Assembly (NCBI GenBank): GCA_038254435.1
Contig: JBBSGD010000053.1
Span: 1-11,924 of the forward strand
Origin: JBBSGD01 sp038254435
Lineage (GTDB): Bacteria; Actinomycetota; CADDZG01; WHSQ01
DNA: 11,924 nucleotides
Direction of reading: 5' to 3'
The position numbers and the translations under genes were made by a program. Below the pieces are notes generated by a model. That model searched no databases. It was not told the DNA's origin and saw only the letters and a program-made list of their open reading frames with translations. Of the stretch, positions 1-6,568 are shown piece after piece; positions within the stretch are counted from its first letter, which is position 1, and every line of letters begins with the position of its first letter.

Positions 1-107
1 CCTCTTCTTTCGGTGCTCGCGGTCCTTCACCCGACCTCCTCTCTGGGTTCATAACCCATGTCGAGGAGGGTGTCAGGGAAGGTCTCGATGTGAGTGGATT
101 TCCGAGC

Positions 108-320
108 TCAGTTCCGGACGCAAGGTCTGACGCAACCCTCCTTGGCGAGCCCGTTCCGTTTCAAGCCCTCCTGCATGCGCTCCCTGATCTGACGGAACAC
201 CGTCCCATCAGGGTCATCGTTCGTCTCCAACGTCCGGATTAGACAAGCCTGGCGGTCCTCGAACTGACTGATTGATCTCTCAAGCGCCTTGATTCGTTTC
301 AAGACAGTCCTCGTCCTCAT
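108..320 (-). pseudogene. Serine recombinase C-terminal remnant
   Basis: The minus-strand frame ending in TGA at 108 carries a charged helical stretch, from about 317 down to 150, including RIKALERSISQFEDRQ and LIRTLETNDDPDGTVFRQ followed by IRERMQE. This resembles the coiled-coil region after the recombinase and zinc-ribbon domains of large actinobacterial serine recombinases, where a 'L..LE..DDPDG..FRRIRER..EL' pattern is common. No resolvase catalytic domain lies upstream: the frame runs into sequence antisense to the reductase gene that begins at 454, so the open frame above about 320 is not meaningful. It is best read as the tail of an inactivated mobile-element integrase. Family assignment rests on pattern memory only. 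Seen: the helical frame. Inferred: its origin. Confidence 0.5.
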
Positions 321-408
321 GTCGGGGCGCTTGCCGGCCTGGCGGGCGACGCCGAGCTGGCAGCGAAAGCACGAGCCTGACACCAGCGCAGATGAGTTTC
401 GCCGGGCG

Positions 409-456
409 CATCGGTCCTGACTGATGATGGTGACGACCAAGGAGGAAAGACCGATG
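409..456 (+). repeat. Inverted repeat around the reductase start
   Basis: CATCGGTC at 409-416 is the exact reverse complement of GACCGATG at 449-456, which contains the ATG of the next gene. The strong Shine-Dalgarno sequence GGAGG (441-445) lies in the loop. It could fold in an mRNA and limit start-codon access, or be chance; an 8-bp match at this distance is not very rare. Confidence 0.3.
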
Positions 457-1047
457 ACGAAGGTGACCGCAGGAATCACGACCTCGCTGGACGGGTACAT
501 CACCGGGCCGAACGACGGGCCGGGCCGCGGTCTGGGCGTTGGCGGAGAGCGATTGCACTACTGGGTCTTCGGCGGCCCGTGAAGCTACGACGAGGAGGCG
601 AGAGGCGAGGCGACGGGCGCAGGCAAGGAGGTCCTCGACGGGGCAATGGCTCGCGTCGGCGTCGTCGGCGGCCGCAACACTTACGGGGCAGCGGGGGCGT
701 GGGGCGGCCACAATCCGTTCGGCACTCCGTTCTTCTTCGTGACGCACCGGCCGGAGGACGCTCCCGCAGACGCCGGATTCACGTTCGTGAACGGGCTGGA
801 CGAGGCGATCGCCCGCGCGCGTGAGGCGGCGGGCAGCAAGGACGTGTTCGTCATGGGCGGGGCGGACGTCATCCGCCGGGCGCTGCGCGCCGGACATGTG
901 GAAGAGCTGTCGATCTCGATCGCGCCGGTCGTGCTCGGCGGCGGGAAGCGTCTGTTCGACGACTTCGACGAGACGGTGAGCCTCGAGCATCTGCGTCTGC
1001 TCCAGTCACCGTTCGCGACGCATATCACCTATCGCGTCGTGCGCTGA
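454..1047 (+). pseudogene. Dihydrofolate reductase-family (RibD_C) protein with in-frame TGA
   Basis: The frame starts at an ATG with an excellent ribosome binding site (GGAGG, 8 bases upstream) and would encode 197 residues, typical for stand-alone RibD_C/DHFR-like proteins of actinobacteria, which bind NADPH and reduce small substrates that are mostly unknown. Family marks are SLDGYITGPND at residues 11-21, VVGGRNTY near 70-77, FVMGGADVIRRAL near 132-144 and SISIAPVVLGGGKRLF after it. Codon 43 is TGA (580-582) in the context FGGP-stop-SYDEEARGEATG; relatives usually have tryptophan here, so TGG to TGA is the simplest explanation. The frame is otherwise unbroken to the TGA at 1045-1047. Re-initiation at ATG 646 would give a 133-residue piece without the N-terminal strand and would probably not fold normally. 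A true mutation, a sequencing error or readthrough are all possible. Confidence 0.8.
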
Positions 1048-1049
1048 TC

Positions 1050-1073
1050 GGCGGCGGCCTGCAGGCCGCCGCC
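1050..1073 (+). terminator. Perfect GC-rich hairpin after the reductase gene
   Basis: GGCGGCGGCC (1050-1059) and GGCCGCCGCC (1064-1073) are perfect complements around TGCA, beginning three bases after the stop codon. The position and a 10-bp GC stem suggest a transcription terminator; no T-run follows (TCATCATGG), as is common in high-GC actinobacteria. Confidence 0.6.
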
Positions 1074-1318
1074 TCATCATGGAGCCACTGACCTTGATGA
1101 GGGTGGCGAGCTCGCGCGTGATCTCGCGATCGCGGGCGCCGAGTTGAGCGATTGTCTTGGCATGCTCGACGAGACGTAGAGCTTCGAAGCCCTGCCGTTG
1201 GCGGTGCTCACCCTCCGGTTGGCTGAGAAGTCACCTTCGATGCAGGCCCATTAGTCACGTCCGGGTCCCTAGCTCACGCGAAGATCGCTGTGTCAGTCCC
1301 ATGGCCAGGTAACTCTCT
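1074..1318. other. Gene-free stretch with possible decayed coding sequence
   Basis: No complete gene is visible between the hairpin and the dyad before 1374. One minus-strand frame (about 1215 down to 1085) has protein-like composition, with stretches such as RQRQGFEALRLVEHAK and RDREITRELATLIKVSGS, but it is bounded upstream by TGA, has no usable start codon, and runs out into sequence antisense to the reductase. It may be a remnant of an unrecognised small gene; I cannot assign it. Confidence 0.25.
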
Positions 1319-1354
1319 GGAAAGATTGCGTTCCACGTGGTAATCATTCTTTCC
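1319..1354 (+). promoter_or_regulatory. Concentric dyad upstream of winged-helix/MNT gene
   Basis: GGAAAGA (1319-1325) and TCTTTCC (1348-1354) form a perfect 7-bp inverted repeat whose axis coincides exactly with that of the palindrome CCACGTGG (1333-1340). Two further base pairs (1327-1328 with 1345-1346) fit the same axis. A GGAAAAGA copy follows at about 1359-1366. The nested symmetry 20 bases before the start codon is what an operator for a dimeric, possibly self-regulating winged-helix protein would look like. Binding is inferred, not shown. Confidence 0.5.
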
Positions 1355-1373
1355 GGCTGGAAAAGAAGGTCCC

Positions 1374-1933
1374 ATGCACTTTGACTCACCGCTTGATGAC
1401 TTCTTTCTCAACCGCAGCCATATCCGGGTCCTGCGGGCCCTCTACCGCCTGTCTGAAGGTCTTCCGACGAGCGGCCGCGAAATCGCCAGACGCGCACGAG
1501 TAACCCATCCCACTGCCCCTAAGAGCGTTGGCAATTCTGGTGGAAACGGGACTGGTTACAGCCGGCAGGAGCCCGGCCGGCGACGCCTACGAGCTGAACC
1601 GCAATCACTTCTTCGCGAAACAGATTGCGGAACTCTTCCAAGCTAAAGCCAGCATCAGGCAAGAACTTGCGTCCTTCCTGTGGGACGGACTGCTTGCCCG
1701 CACCGACAAGGTGGAACGGGCGACTCTCTTCGGGAGCGTCGTGGAGGGGAGTCCACTCAACCAGCGATATCGATCTCGCCGTCCTTTCAGCACGCGCTGA
1801 TTCGAGTGAAGTCGAGAGGGCGCTCGACGATCTCTCGGAGGCTACCCGGCGGCGGTTCGGCAATCACCTTAGCCCTCTTCTGAATGCTCGGAAGCAAAGA
1901 ATCGAGACAGGCCAGCGCCAGAGAAGCCTCTGA
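1374..1933 (+). pseudogene. Winged-helix DNA-binding + nucleotidyltransferase (MNT) protein, two frameshifts
   Basis: The ATG at 1374 follows a GAAGG ribosome binding site. Frame one gives LDDFFLNRSHIRVLRALYRL and SGREIARRARVTHPT, a MarR-like winged helix. At the C-run 1516-1519 the reading moves to a second frame, continuing LAILVETGLVTAGR and DAYELNRNHFFAKQI, then a linker and TLFGSVVEGS, the glycine-serine motif of minimal nucleotidyltransferases. Near 1754-1758 a further shift of the same sign is needed to continue STSDIDLAVLSARAD, which carries the Asp-x-Asp metal-binding pair, and SEVERALDDL. One extra base at each site would repair it. The 3' end after about 1890 is not recognisable. 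Intact relatives are about 190-200 residues and are thought to be antitoxin-like regulators. No HEPN partner follows. Decay is the likely reading; assembly indels are the alternative. Confidence 0.75.
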
Positions 1934-2161
1934 TGCGGTGAAGAGAGCCGACCGATTCGTCAACTGGGCAAGCGAGGCAATCGAAAACTCTAATCTGTAA
2001 ACGTCAACAGAGCCGACCTGAGGATACTTTCTCTACACGACGACATAGATGTGCACCAGCCCGATCGACGGCGGCGGCGCGGCCCTTATTGACCTCATCC
2101 GGAGCGAACGCGCGACTCGATGCGATTCCGTGATGACTAATGACAGCCGAAAACGGTTCAG

Positions 2162-2512
2162 CTTCTTATGGATGGGCTTCTGCCCGGCGGCACGCATCGA
2201 GACATGTTTCGCGATTCGACGAGCACGCGCATCGGGCCGCTTCGCCGTTTGGACCCAATGAAGGATGGCGTATCGGTTGCGCGAGTCGAGCGCAGAAAAC
2301 GCATCGCTGAGAGCTGCTTCGTTGAGTGCCTTCACCAAGTCGTCGTCCATCGACCCATCCGAAGCACGGCGCGACCTCGATCGCTCGTCTCAAGTCCGGC
2401 GGGACGATCCTCCTGCCCTTCTTGGCCAACTTGATCCACACCCATCCAACTCGTCGCCATTGATGTCAAGCCACACCTCGAAGGCTTCGGGGTTTCGAAG
2501 AAGATTCCTCAT
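2162..2512 (-). pseudogene. YdeI/OmpD-associated (OmdA) family protein, broken and internally deleted
   Basis: Three minus-strand pieces in order match this family. From the ATG at 2512: RNPEAFEVWLDINGDELDG (about 2506-2440). After a frame change: VWIKLAKKGRR then RRAIEVAPCFGWVDG (about 2440-2345), the hallmark 'K-KG...EAL..ALCFGWIDG' region. After another frame change: AFSALDSRNRYAILHWVQTA then KRPDARARRIAKHVSM (about 2300-2190), the conserved C-terminal helix set. The family's middle part, about 80 residues with the usual WLQRFTPRR-like stretch, is absent, so this is a deletion as well as frameshifts. Relatives are about 190-200 residues; their role is poorly defined (bacteriocin resistance has been proposed). 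The frame stays open beyond the normal end, to 2033. Nothing recognisable lies between 1934 and 2161. Confidence 0.75.
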
Positions 2513-2602
2513 TGCCTGCCCGTCTGCCGAGCGCTGGTCTATCCAGCAGCAAGCCGAGAACCCTCCAGTCAGCGACCAGGTCCCGGTCGCGAGGGCGTCG
2601 GT

Positions 2603-3088
2603 CTAGGACATGTCGAACGGGGGCGGACCGAGGATCTCGATGCCGCCGTTGCGCTCGGCCGACAGCCGGAGCCTGTTGAAGTCGACCGGTCCGGAGGCGT
2701 CGGTATCTGCAGTCGCCGGCTCGCTCGCCCCTCGAAAGAAGGCCTCGGCTCTGCCCGGAGCCACGATCGAGAGCGCTCGGGCGATCTCCGAGGTCACGAG
2801 AAGAGCGTGGGGCACTCCTCTCGGCACCACGCAGAGGCCGCCGGCGCCGACGCGGTTGTTCTCGCCGTCGGCGTGCACCAACAGCTCGCCCTCGAGCACA
2901 TAGATGGCCTCTTCTTCGTCTGGGTGGAGGTGCAAGGGCGTCGTCTTGCCCTGCGCCATGGTGTCTTCAAACATGAAGAGCGAGCCTCCCGTCTCGGCGG
3001 CGCTCGCCTTGACGGTGAGCACGCCCCCGCCATAGAACCAGAGGCGCTCGCCCTCCCCTTCGGCACGGATAACCGCAGTGGCCGTCAT
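2603..3088 (-). CDS. Cupin-domain protein (quercetinase-like)
   Basis: This is a 161-residue cytoplasmic single-domain cupin. Motif 1 is complete: G47, H53, H55, E60 and G67 fit G-x5-H-x-H-x4-E-x6-G, in the segment TTPLHLHPDEEEAIYVLEGE. Motif 2 fits too: G83, P89, G91 and H94 in VVPRGVPHALLV. These three histidines and one glutamate are the usual ligands for a catalytic metal. The ATG follows a strong GGGAGGG ribosome binding site. Small actinobacterial cupins of this kind are commonly labelled quercetin 2,3-dioxygenase-like, but the substrate is unknown. The gene is divergent from the TetR gene, about 50 bases away, with a palindrome between them, so it is the likely target of that repressor. 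The terminal segment after residue 120 is proline- and acid-rich. Stop is TAG. Confidence 0.85.
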   Translation of the reverse strand: MTATAVIRAEGEGERLWFYGGGVLTVKASAAETGGSLFMFEDTMAQGKTTPLHLHPDEEEAIYVLEGELLVHADGENNRVGAGGLCVVPRGVPHALLVTSEIARALSIVAPGRAEAFFRGASEPATADTDASGPVDFNRLRLSAERNGGIEILGPPPFDMS

Positions 3089-3107
3089 GTCCCTCCCTTT
3101 CTCGAAG

Positions 3108-3125
3108 ATGGGATTGCAGTCCCAT
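3108..3125. promoter_or_regulatory. Probable TetR operator palindrome
   Basis: ATGGGATTGCAGTCCCAT is an 18-bp palindrome with one mismatched pair (3114/3119), centred between 3116 and 3117. It sits midway in the 51-base gap between the divergent cupin and TetR genes, which is the usual place and size for a TetR-family operator controlling both genes. Binding is inferred. Confidence 0.6.
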
Positions 3126-3139
3126 GAGATTACGGTACC

Positions 3140-3769
3140 ATGATGAGCATGTCAATCCCGTATGAGCTGCGGGGAAGAACGCAGCAGAAGGCGCGCACCC
3201 GCGGCGCCCTGGTCGAGGCCGCCCGCGCCTTGCTGGCCGACGGGGTGACGCCGAGCGTCGAGCAGGCCGCCGAGCGGGCGGCCATCGCCCGCACCACCGC
3301 CTATCGGTACTTCCCGAACCAGGGCGCGCTCCTGCTCGCTGCCTACCCGGAACTAGATGCGCCCTCCCTGCTGGGCACCGACCCTCCCTCGGGCGCGGCT
3401 GCACGCCTCGAGGTGGTCACCGAGAACTTCACGCGGCAGGTCCTCGACCACGAACCGGCGCTGCGCGCAACCCTTCGCCTCGCGCTGGAGCCCGGTGTCA
3501 TGAGTGGCGACCCCCTGCCGCTCCGACAGGGGCGCGGCATCCGCTGGATCGAGGACGCTCTTGCCCCCTTGCGGGACCACATGCCCGAGCCCGAACACCG
3601 GCGGCTAGTGCTGGCGATCCGCGTCGCGATTGGGATCGAGGCCCTCGTGTGGCTAACCGACATCGGCAAGCTCTCTCGCGCGGAGGCGGTCGCGACGATG
3701 CGCCGGTCAGCGCGAACGCTGCTGCGCTCCGCGCTCGAGGACCTCGCGACACAGCAACCCTCTCGTTAG
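3140..3769 (+). CDS. TetR/AcrR-family transcriptional repressor
   Basis: This is a 209-residue, ligand-responsive DNA-binding regulator. The N-terminal domain starts with QQKARTRGALVEAARALL (about 15-32), followed by the helix-turn-helix with SVEQAAERAAIARTTAYRYF at residues 39-58, where TTAYRYFPNQGALL is the classic recognition-helix segment. The C-terminal ligand domain (about 75-205) is all-helical and does not identify the inducer. Three ATG codons lie close together (3140, 3143, 3149) with no Shine-Dalgarno sequence; the transcript may be leaderless, with TACGGT (3131-3136) as a possible -10. The exact start is therefore uncertain. Divergent arrangement and the palindrome suggest it represses itself and the cupin gene. 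Stop TAG at 3767-3769. Confidence 0.9.
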   Translation: MMSMSIPYELRGRTQQKARTRGALVEAARALLADGVTPSVEQAAERAAIARTTAYRYFPNQGALLLAAYPELDAPSLLGTDPPSGAAARLEVVTENFTRQVLDHEPALRATLRLALEPGVMSGDPLPLRQGRGIRWIEDALAPLRDHMPEPEHRRLVLAIRVAIGIEALVWLTDIGKLSRAEAVATMRRSARTLLRSALEDLATQQPSR

Positions 3770-3884
3770 CGCGCCCGCAACAACCGCGGCCCGCGAGCTC
3801 GCGCACGCAGGTGTCGTCTTCGGACGCTCAGTCACTACTTAGACTGTTCGTCCAGCACGAGAACCTCGACCGAGGGAACTACTC

Positions 3885-4235
3885 ATGATTAAGTTCATCG
3901 TCGTAATGAAGCGGCGGCAGGACTTGAGCTCTGAGACCTTCCAGAGCTATTTCGCCGAAGTGCACGCACCCCTTGCCTCGAAACTGCCGGGGCTTCGCAG
4001 GTACGTTCGCAACTTCCCAAAACCGGATCCGTCGCGCGAACCACCTGCCTGGGACGCCGTGATCGAGTTCTACTTCGCCGATCGAGAAACTCTGGAAGCG
4101 TCCTGGGCGTCACTGGAAGGCTTGGAGGCGAGTGCAGACAACGAGAATCTGGCCGATCTTTCGAAGACGACATGGTCGATTGTCGAGGAGATCATTGAGG
4201 GCGCGCCCCGTCACTTGCCTGGTGGCGACGTTTAG
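3885..4235 (+). CDS. EthD-domain (dimeric alpha-beta barrel) protein
   Basis: The product has 116 residues, a normal length for a single EthD domain. It opens with MIKFIVVMKRRQDLSSETFQ and continues YFAEVHAPLASKLPGLRRY, the family's first strand and 'W...H.P......PGLRRY' helix. The second half has AWDAVIEFYFADRETLEAS and ends with an acidic segment. EthD proteins share the fold of small monooxygenases and polyketide cyclases; most, like this one, have no known reaction. The ATG follows CGAGGG at 8 bases spacing. The 115 bases between the TetR stop and this start show no clear terminator, so co-transcription with TetR is possible. Its 3' end overlaps the antisense carboxymuconolactone-decarboxylase scrap. 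Confidence 0.85.
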   Translation: MIKFIVVMKRRQDLSSETFQSYFAEVHAPLASKLPGLRRYVRNFPKPDPSREPPAWDAVIEFYFADRETLEASWASLEGLEASADNENLADLSKTTWSIVEEIIEGAPRHLPGGDV

Positions 4236-4346
4236 GCGGCTCCAAACGCTGATCGTGGCGATGGCGATGATCGGGGCCGCACGCGCCGGCTCGTCGTAAT
4301 GCCGGGCGGCCTCATCCCAGATCTCGTCCGGGTGCTGGGTCCCGGT
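4206..4346 (-). pseudogene. Carboxymuconolactone decarboxylase/AhpD-family C-terminal fragment
   Basis: A minus-strand frame reads HPDEIWDEAARHYDEP, then APIIAIATISVWSRLNVATR and QVTG. This matches the conserved end of CMD/AhpD-like proteins, typically 'P...WEEAARHYDE..LAALV..IA..N.WNRLNV.TRQ.AG'. Only about 47 residues of a normal 150 remain: the CxxC active-site half is missing, and the sequence upstream (higher coordinates) changes to a Fic-family fragment on the other strand. The last 30 bases overlap the 3' end of the EthD gene, as expected for formerly convergent genes. It cannot be functional in this form. Confidence 0.65.
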
Positions 4347-4373
4347 CGCGGAGTCGAATGGCGGCGTCGGGGC

Positions 4374-4694
4374 GACGATGAAACTCATGAATACCTACAA
4401 CGCAAGATGCGTGAGGTGCGCGAGGTTGAGTCGTTGATTCGGGGCATCGATGAGTACAACTATCGTCAGCTCGCGCTCCTAAGCAACGCGATTCGGAGTC
4501 CCGCCCAGAGATACACGTTTCGATCCCACTCGTTGGGCCACAACGCAAGCCACCGAACAGCGCGTACGGACCTGCTCACCTTGGTCCATCGAGGGCTGCT
4601 CACCTCTCGACGAGTTGGCCGCCAGTTCGTCTTTACACCAATTCCTGACATAGCCGACCGACTCCGAGGAGAAACAGGCGCCAGCATCAACTAA
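4374..4694 (+). pseudogene. Fic-family protein, orphan C-terminal winged-helix part
   Basis: The frame carries DDETHEYLQRKMREVREVES then DEYNYRQLALLSNAIRSPAQ, RYTFRSHSLGHNASHRTARTD and a tail with GLLTSRRVGRQFVFTP. This resembles the region after the catalytic domain in Fic-domain proteins: a linker helix ('..DLH.YI.RK..E..EV..LL') and a winged helix ('N.RQ..LL..AL..P..RYT...H...H.VSY.TARTDL..L...GLL...K.GR.F.F'). The AMP-transferring Fic core and its HPFxDGNGR motif are missing. An upstream ATG at 4299 is in frame, but the codons before 4374 are antisense to the CMD scrap and lack homology; no ribosome binding site is evident. It may be inert, or a short DNA-binding protein could be made from ATG 4407. 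The bases here are less GC-rich than in neighbouring genes, hinting at separate origin. Confidence 0.6.
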
Positions 4695-4757
4695 AGCAAT
4701 AAGAGCGACCTTCTTCGAACTCATGTTTGTGGAGAGGCGGGGCTACTTAGCCTTATG

Positions 4758-4774
4758 CATACCAATATGGTATG
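4758..4774. promoter_or_regulatory. Probable antitoxin operator and promoter
   Basis: CATACCA and TGGTATG form perfect 7-bp arms around ATA (4758-4774), ending 8 bases before the antitoxin ATG. Two TATGGT hexamers (4766-4771, 4771-4776) could be -10 boxes, which would put the transcript start at or next to the ATG, so a leaderless message is likely. Palindromes of this type are the usual autoregulatory sites of ribbon-helix-helix antitoxins. Confidence 0.6.
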
Positions 4775-4782
4775 GTGATTGC

Positions 4783-5037
4783 ATGGGCAGTGAACAGATC
4801 GCCGTGAGGCTCCCTCAGGACCTCCTGGTCAAATTGGACAATCTTGTGCGTAGCGGCGCCTACCAGAGCCGCGCGGCCGCGGTTCGAGCGGGCATCGAGG
4901 CAATCGCACAGACGGAGCGTCGGCGCGAGCTGGATCAATCAATCATCGACGGCTACACGCGAATCCCCCCGACCCGGCTCGAGGAAGAGGACGGGCTTGC
5001 GTCGCTGCGTCACGCGATCGCGGAAGAGCCTTGGTGA
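4783..5037 (+). CDS. Ribbon-helix-helix antitoxin (MazE/ParD-like)
   Basis: This 84-residue protein begins with a short strand and two helices, EQIAVRLPQDLLVKLDNLV then GAYQSRAAAVRAGIEAIAQ (residues 4-43), the dimeric ribbon-helix-helix fold that binds palindromic DNA. The C-terminal half (RRRELDQSIIDGYTRIPPT and an acidic tail ending in EEPW) is the expected toxin-binding segment, and matches the partner style of MazF-like toxins in actinobacteria. I chose the ATG at 4783 over the upstream in-frame ATG at 4723 because homology starts there and the operator lies between the two. Its TGA overlaps the toxin's GTG start by three bases, so translation is coupled. Confidence 0.85.
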   Translation: MGSEQIAVRLPQDLLVKLDNLVRSGAYQSRAAAVRAGIEAIAQTERRRELDQSIIDGYTRIPPTRLEEEDGLASLRHAIAEEPW

Positions 5038-5351
5038 CCGTCCCCCGAAGGGGGGAAGTCTGGTGGGGTGAGCTGCCGGACATTGGACGCCGACCATTTC
5101 TCGTGATGACGCGCGACGCCGCGATACCGGTCCTCAGTACCGTGCTCGCTGCGCCGGTCACTCGCACCGTACGCAGAATCCCTACCGAGCTACCGCTGGG
5201 ACCTGCAGACGGCATGCCGACGGAGTGTGCAGCCAGTCTCGACAACCTGCGCGTCGTCCGGACGGCGCATCTTGTCACTCGCGTGTGCACCCTTGGCCCA
5301 GCTCGGATGGTGGAAGCGTGTGGAGCTCTGCGGGCGGCCGTCGACTGTTAG
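5034..5351 (+). CDS. MazF/PemK-family endoribonuclease toxin
   Basis: The 105-residue product carries the full MazF-like fold: RRGEVWWGELPDIGRRPFLV near the N-terminus, DAAIPVLSTVLAAPVTRTVR with the conserved Arg of the 'P.T' strand, IPTELPL, and ECAASLDNLRVV. Proteins of this family cleave single-stranded mRNA (sometimes tRNA or rRNA) at short sequence motifs and stop growth until neutralised by the antitoxin. The start is GTG at 5034, overlapping the antitoxin stop as GTGA; an upstream TTG at 5031 is possible but less typical. All core segments are present and the length is normal, so the toxin is probably active. Cleavage site cannot be read from sequence. Ends at TAG; no clear terminator in the 89 bases before the converging LuxR gene. 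Confidence 0.9.
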   Translation: MTVPRRGEVWWGELPDIGRRPFLVMTRDAAIPVLSTVLAAPVTRTVRRIPTELPLGPADGMPTECAASLDNLRVVRTAHLVTRVCTLGPARMVEACGALRAAVDC

Positions 5352-5440
5352 CAGCGGCAGCTCGGCGCCTAGTCGATGGGCACTCGTCTACGGATTGACG
5401 AGCGTGCAGAAGTCGCCGCAGTGAACCGCACAGCTTGCGC

Positions 5441-6559
5441 TCACGATGAGAACCAACCATCTTGCCCCGGGCCTATAGCCGCCTCCAACCGGGGCTGGAA
5501 GTGCTGATAGAAGACCTGGCCGACAAGCTCACGGCGACTCCTTACGCCCACCTTGTCGAAGATCATTTTGAGGTGGTCCTGCACCGTGTAAGGGGAAAGA
5601 CAGAGTTCGTGGGCGATTTCGTTTGTCGAGAATCCCTGCAGGATCCTCTGAATCACTGCCCGCTCCCGATTCGACAGGTCATATGCCGCGGCAATGACGG
5701 GTGCAATCTCCGCGGGCCCGGCTACCTCGATCACAACTGCGATGCGCTCGTCCGAAGCAGGCTCCAGCCTGGAGCCATGCAGCAATAGCCACTGACCCGA
5801 AGGGGTTTGGACTCGAGCGATTGCAGGCCGCAGCTCGCCATCGCGCCTTCCCCCGGCTGTGCGAGCTCGGGCAGCTACCGACTTGACCGCAGCGGGGAGA
5901 TGACCCCGGGGAGAGTCCAACGCACACAACTCTTCGAGCCAGCGCCCGGTGGGGGGTGTTGTCGCTTCGATCTCGTCTCGCGGACCGAGAAGGATGAGCC
6001 CCGGTGCATGTTGCGTCATGTCATTGAGCTGAGGGGAGTGCAGAAGGGACGTTCGGATACCGTGTGCCAAGACCTTCGAGATCGTTGCCAGAAATGCCGC
6101 TTCGCGTCCATTGAAGTCCAATCGACCTTGTGAGCGAAGGAGCATCACAGCGCCCCAACTTGTCGACCCCAGGCGAAATACTCCCCGCATCTCCGCCGAC
6201 CAGCCTCTGCGGTTGAAGATCTCTCGGTAACGAGTACTAGAGAGCGGCTCGCCACAGGCCGCGTCGCTGAGAACGCCAACCGGCGACGCGAGGCGGCCGA
6301 GCACGGAGAACTTGTTGACGTCTGCCTGCAGGTATTCGTTCCGGCAGATGAAAGGAAATCCACTGCCATCCAGATCCGTCACGTGGCTTGTGATGAGAAG
6401 CGTCGCAGGGTCAAGCGTGTGCCAGCAGGCTCCATCGAAGGGGACGATCTTCCTCAGCAGATCGGCTGCCTCCTCGAAAAGGACGGTCCGATCGAGGCCC
6501 CGGTGACCGAGGCGGACAAACTCCTTTAGCCCGCGCTCGGCAGGCAGTCGACTCGCCAC
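5441..6559 (-). CDS. LuxR-type HTH regulator with GAF-like sensor domain
   Basis: The product has 372 residues. The C-terminal LuxR/GerE helix-turn-helix is at about 293-350: LSNRERAVIQRILQGFSTNE, IAHELCLSPYTVQDHLKMIF and DKVGVRSRRELV, with all hallmark positions. The N-terminal part (about 20-170) resembles a GAF-type sensor found in similar actinobacterial regulators (VPFDGACWHTLDPATLLITS; ends with a helix before residue 170); no phospho-acceptor or receiver domain is visible, so a small ligand is the likelier signal. No membrane segment. The chosen start is GTG at 6559, with a modest ribosome binding site and a 9-base gap after the upstream stop; an alternative ATG slightly upstream is out of frame. 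It follows the ABM-like gene in one operon and may control it. Confidence 0.88.
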   Translation of the reverse strand: MASRLPAERGLKEFVRLGHRGLDRTVLFEEAADLLRKIVPFDGACWHTLDPATLLITSHVTDLDGSGFPFICRNEYLQADVNKFSVLGRLASPVGVLSDAACGEPLSSTRYREIFNRRGWSAEMRGVFRLGSTSWGAVMLLRSQGRLDFNGREAAFLATISKVLAHGIRTSLLHSPQLNDMTQHAPGLILLGPRDEIEATTPPTGRWLEELCALDSPRGHLPAAVKSVAARARTAGGRRDGELRPAIARVQTPSGQWLLLHGSRLEPASDERIAVVIEVAGPAEIAPVIAAAYDLSNRERAVIQRILQGFSTNEIAHELCLSPYTVQDHLKMIFDKVGVRSRRELVGQVFYQHFQPRLEAAIGPGQDGWFSS

Positions 6560-6568
6560 GTCCCGCCA

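Noticed and set aside
44..58. TGGGTT-CAT-AACCCA hairpin resembling a tRNA anticodon arm
   Set aside because: No acceptor stem, D-arm or T-arm with correct spacing is visible around it, so it is not supported as a tRNA or attachment site.
580..582. Selenocysteine or programmed readthrough at the internal TGA
   Set aside because: The family has Trp at this place, and I can see no recoding signal; mutation or error is simpler.
280..990. Long minus-strand open frame opposite the reductase
   Set aside because: It is the antisense of a gene with clear motifs; composition is Arg-rich and lacks any recognisable domain.
1085..1215. Protein-like minus-strand frame
   Set aside because: No start codon, in-frame stop just upstream and no family recognised; kept only as a possible remnant.
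2033..2075. VHIYVVV stretch at the end of the YdeI frame, similar to a VOC strand
   Set aside because: Only a few residues and directly followed by a stop; too short to support a VOC remnant.
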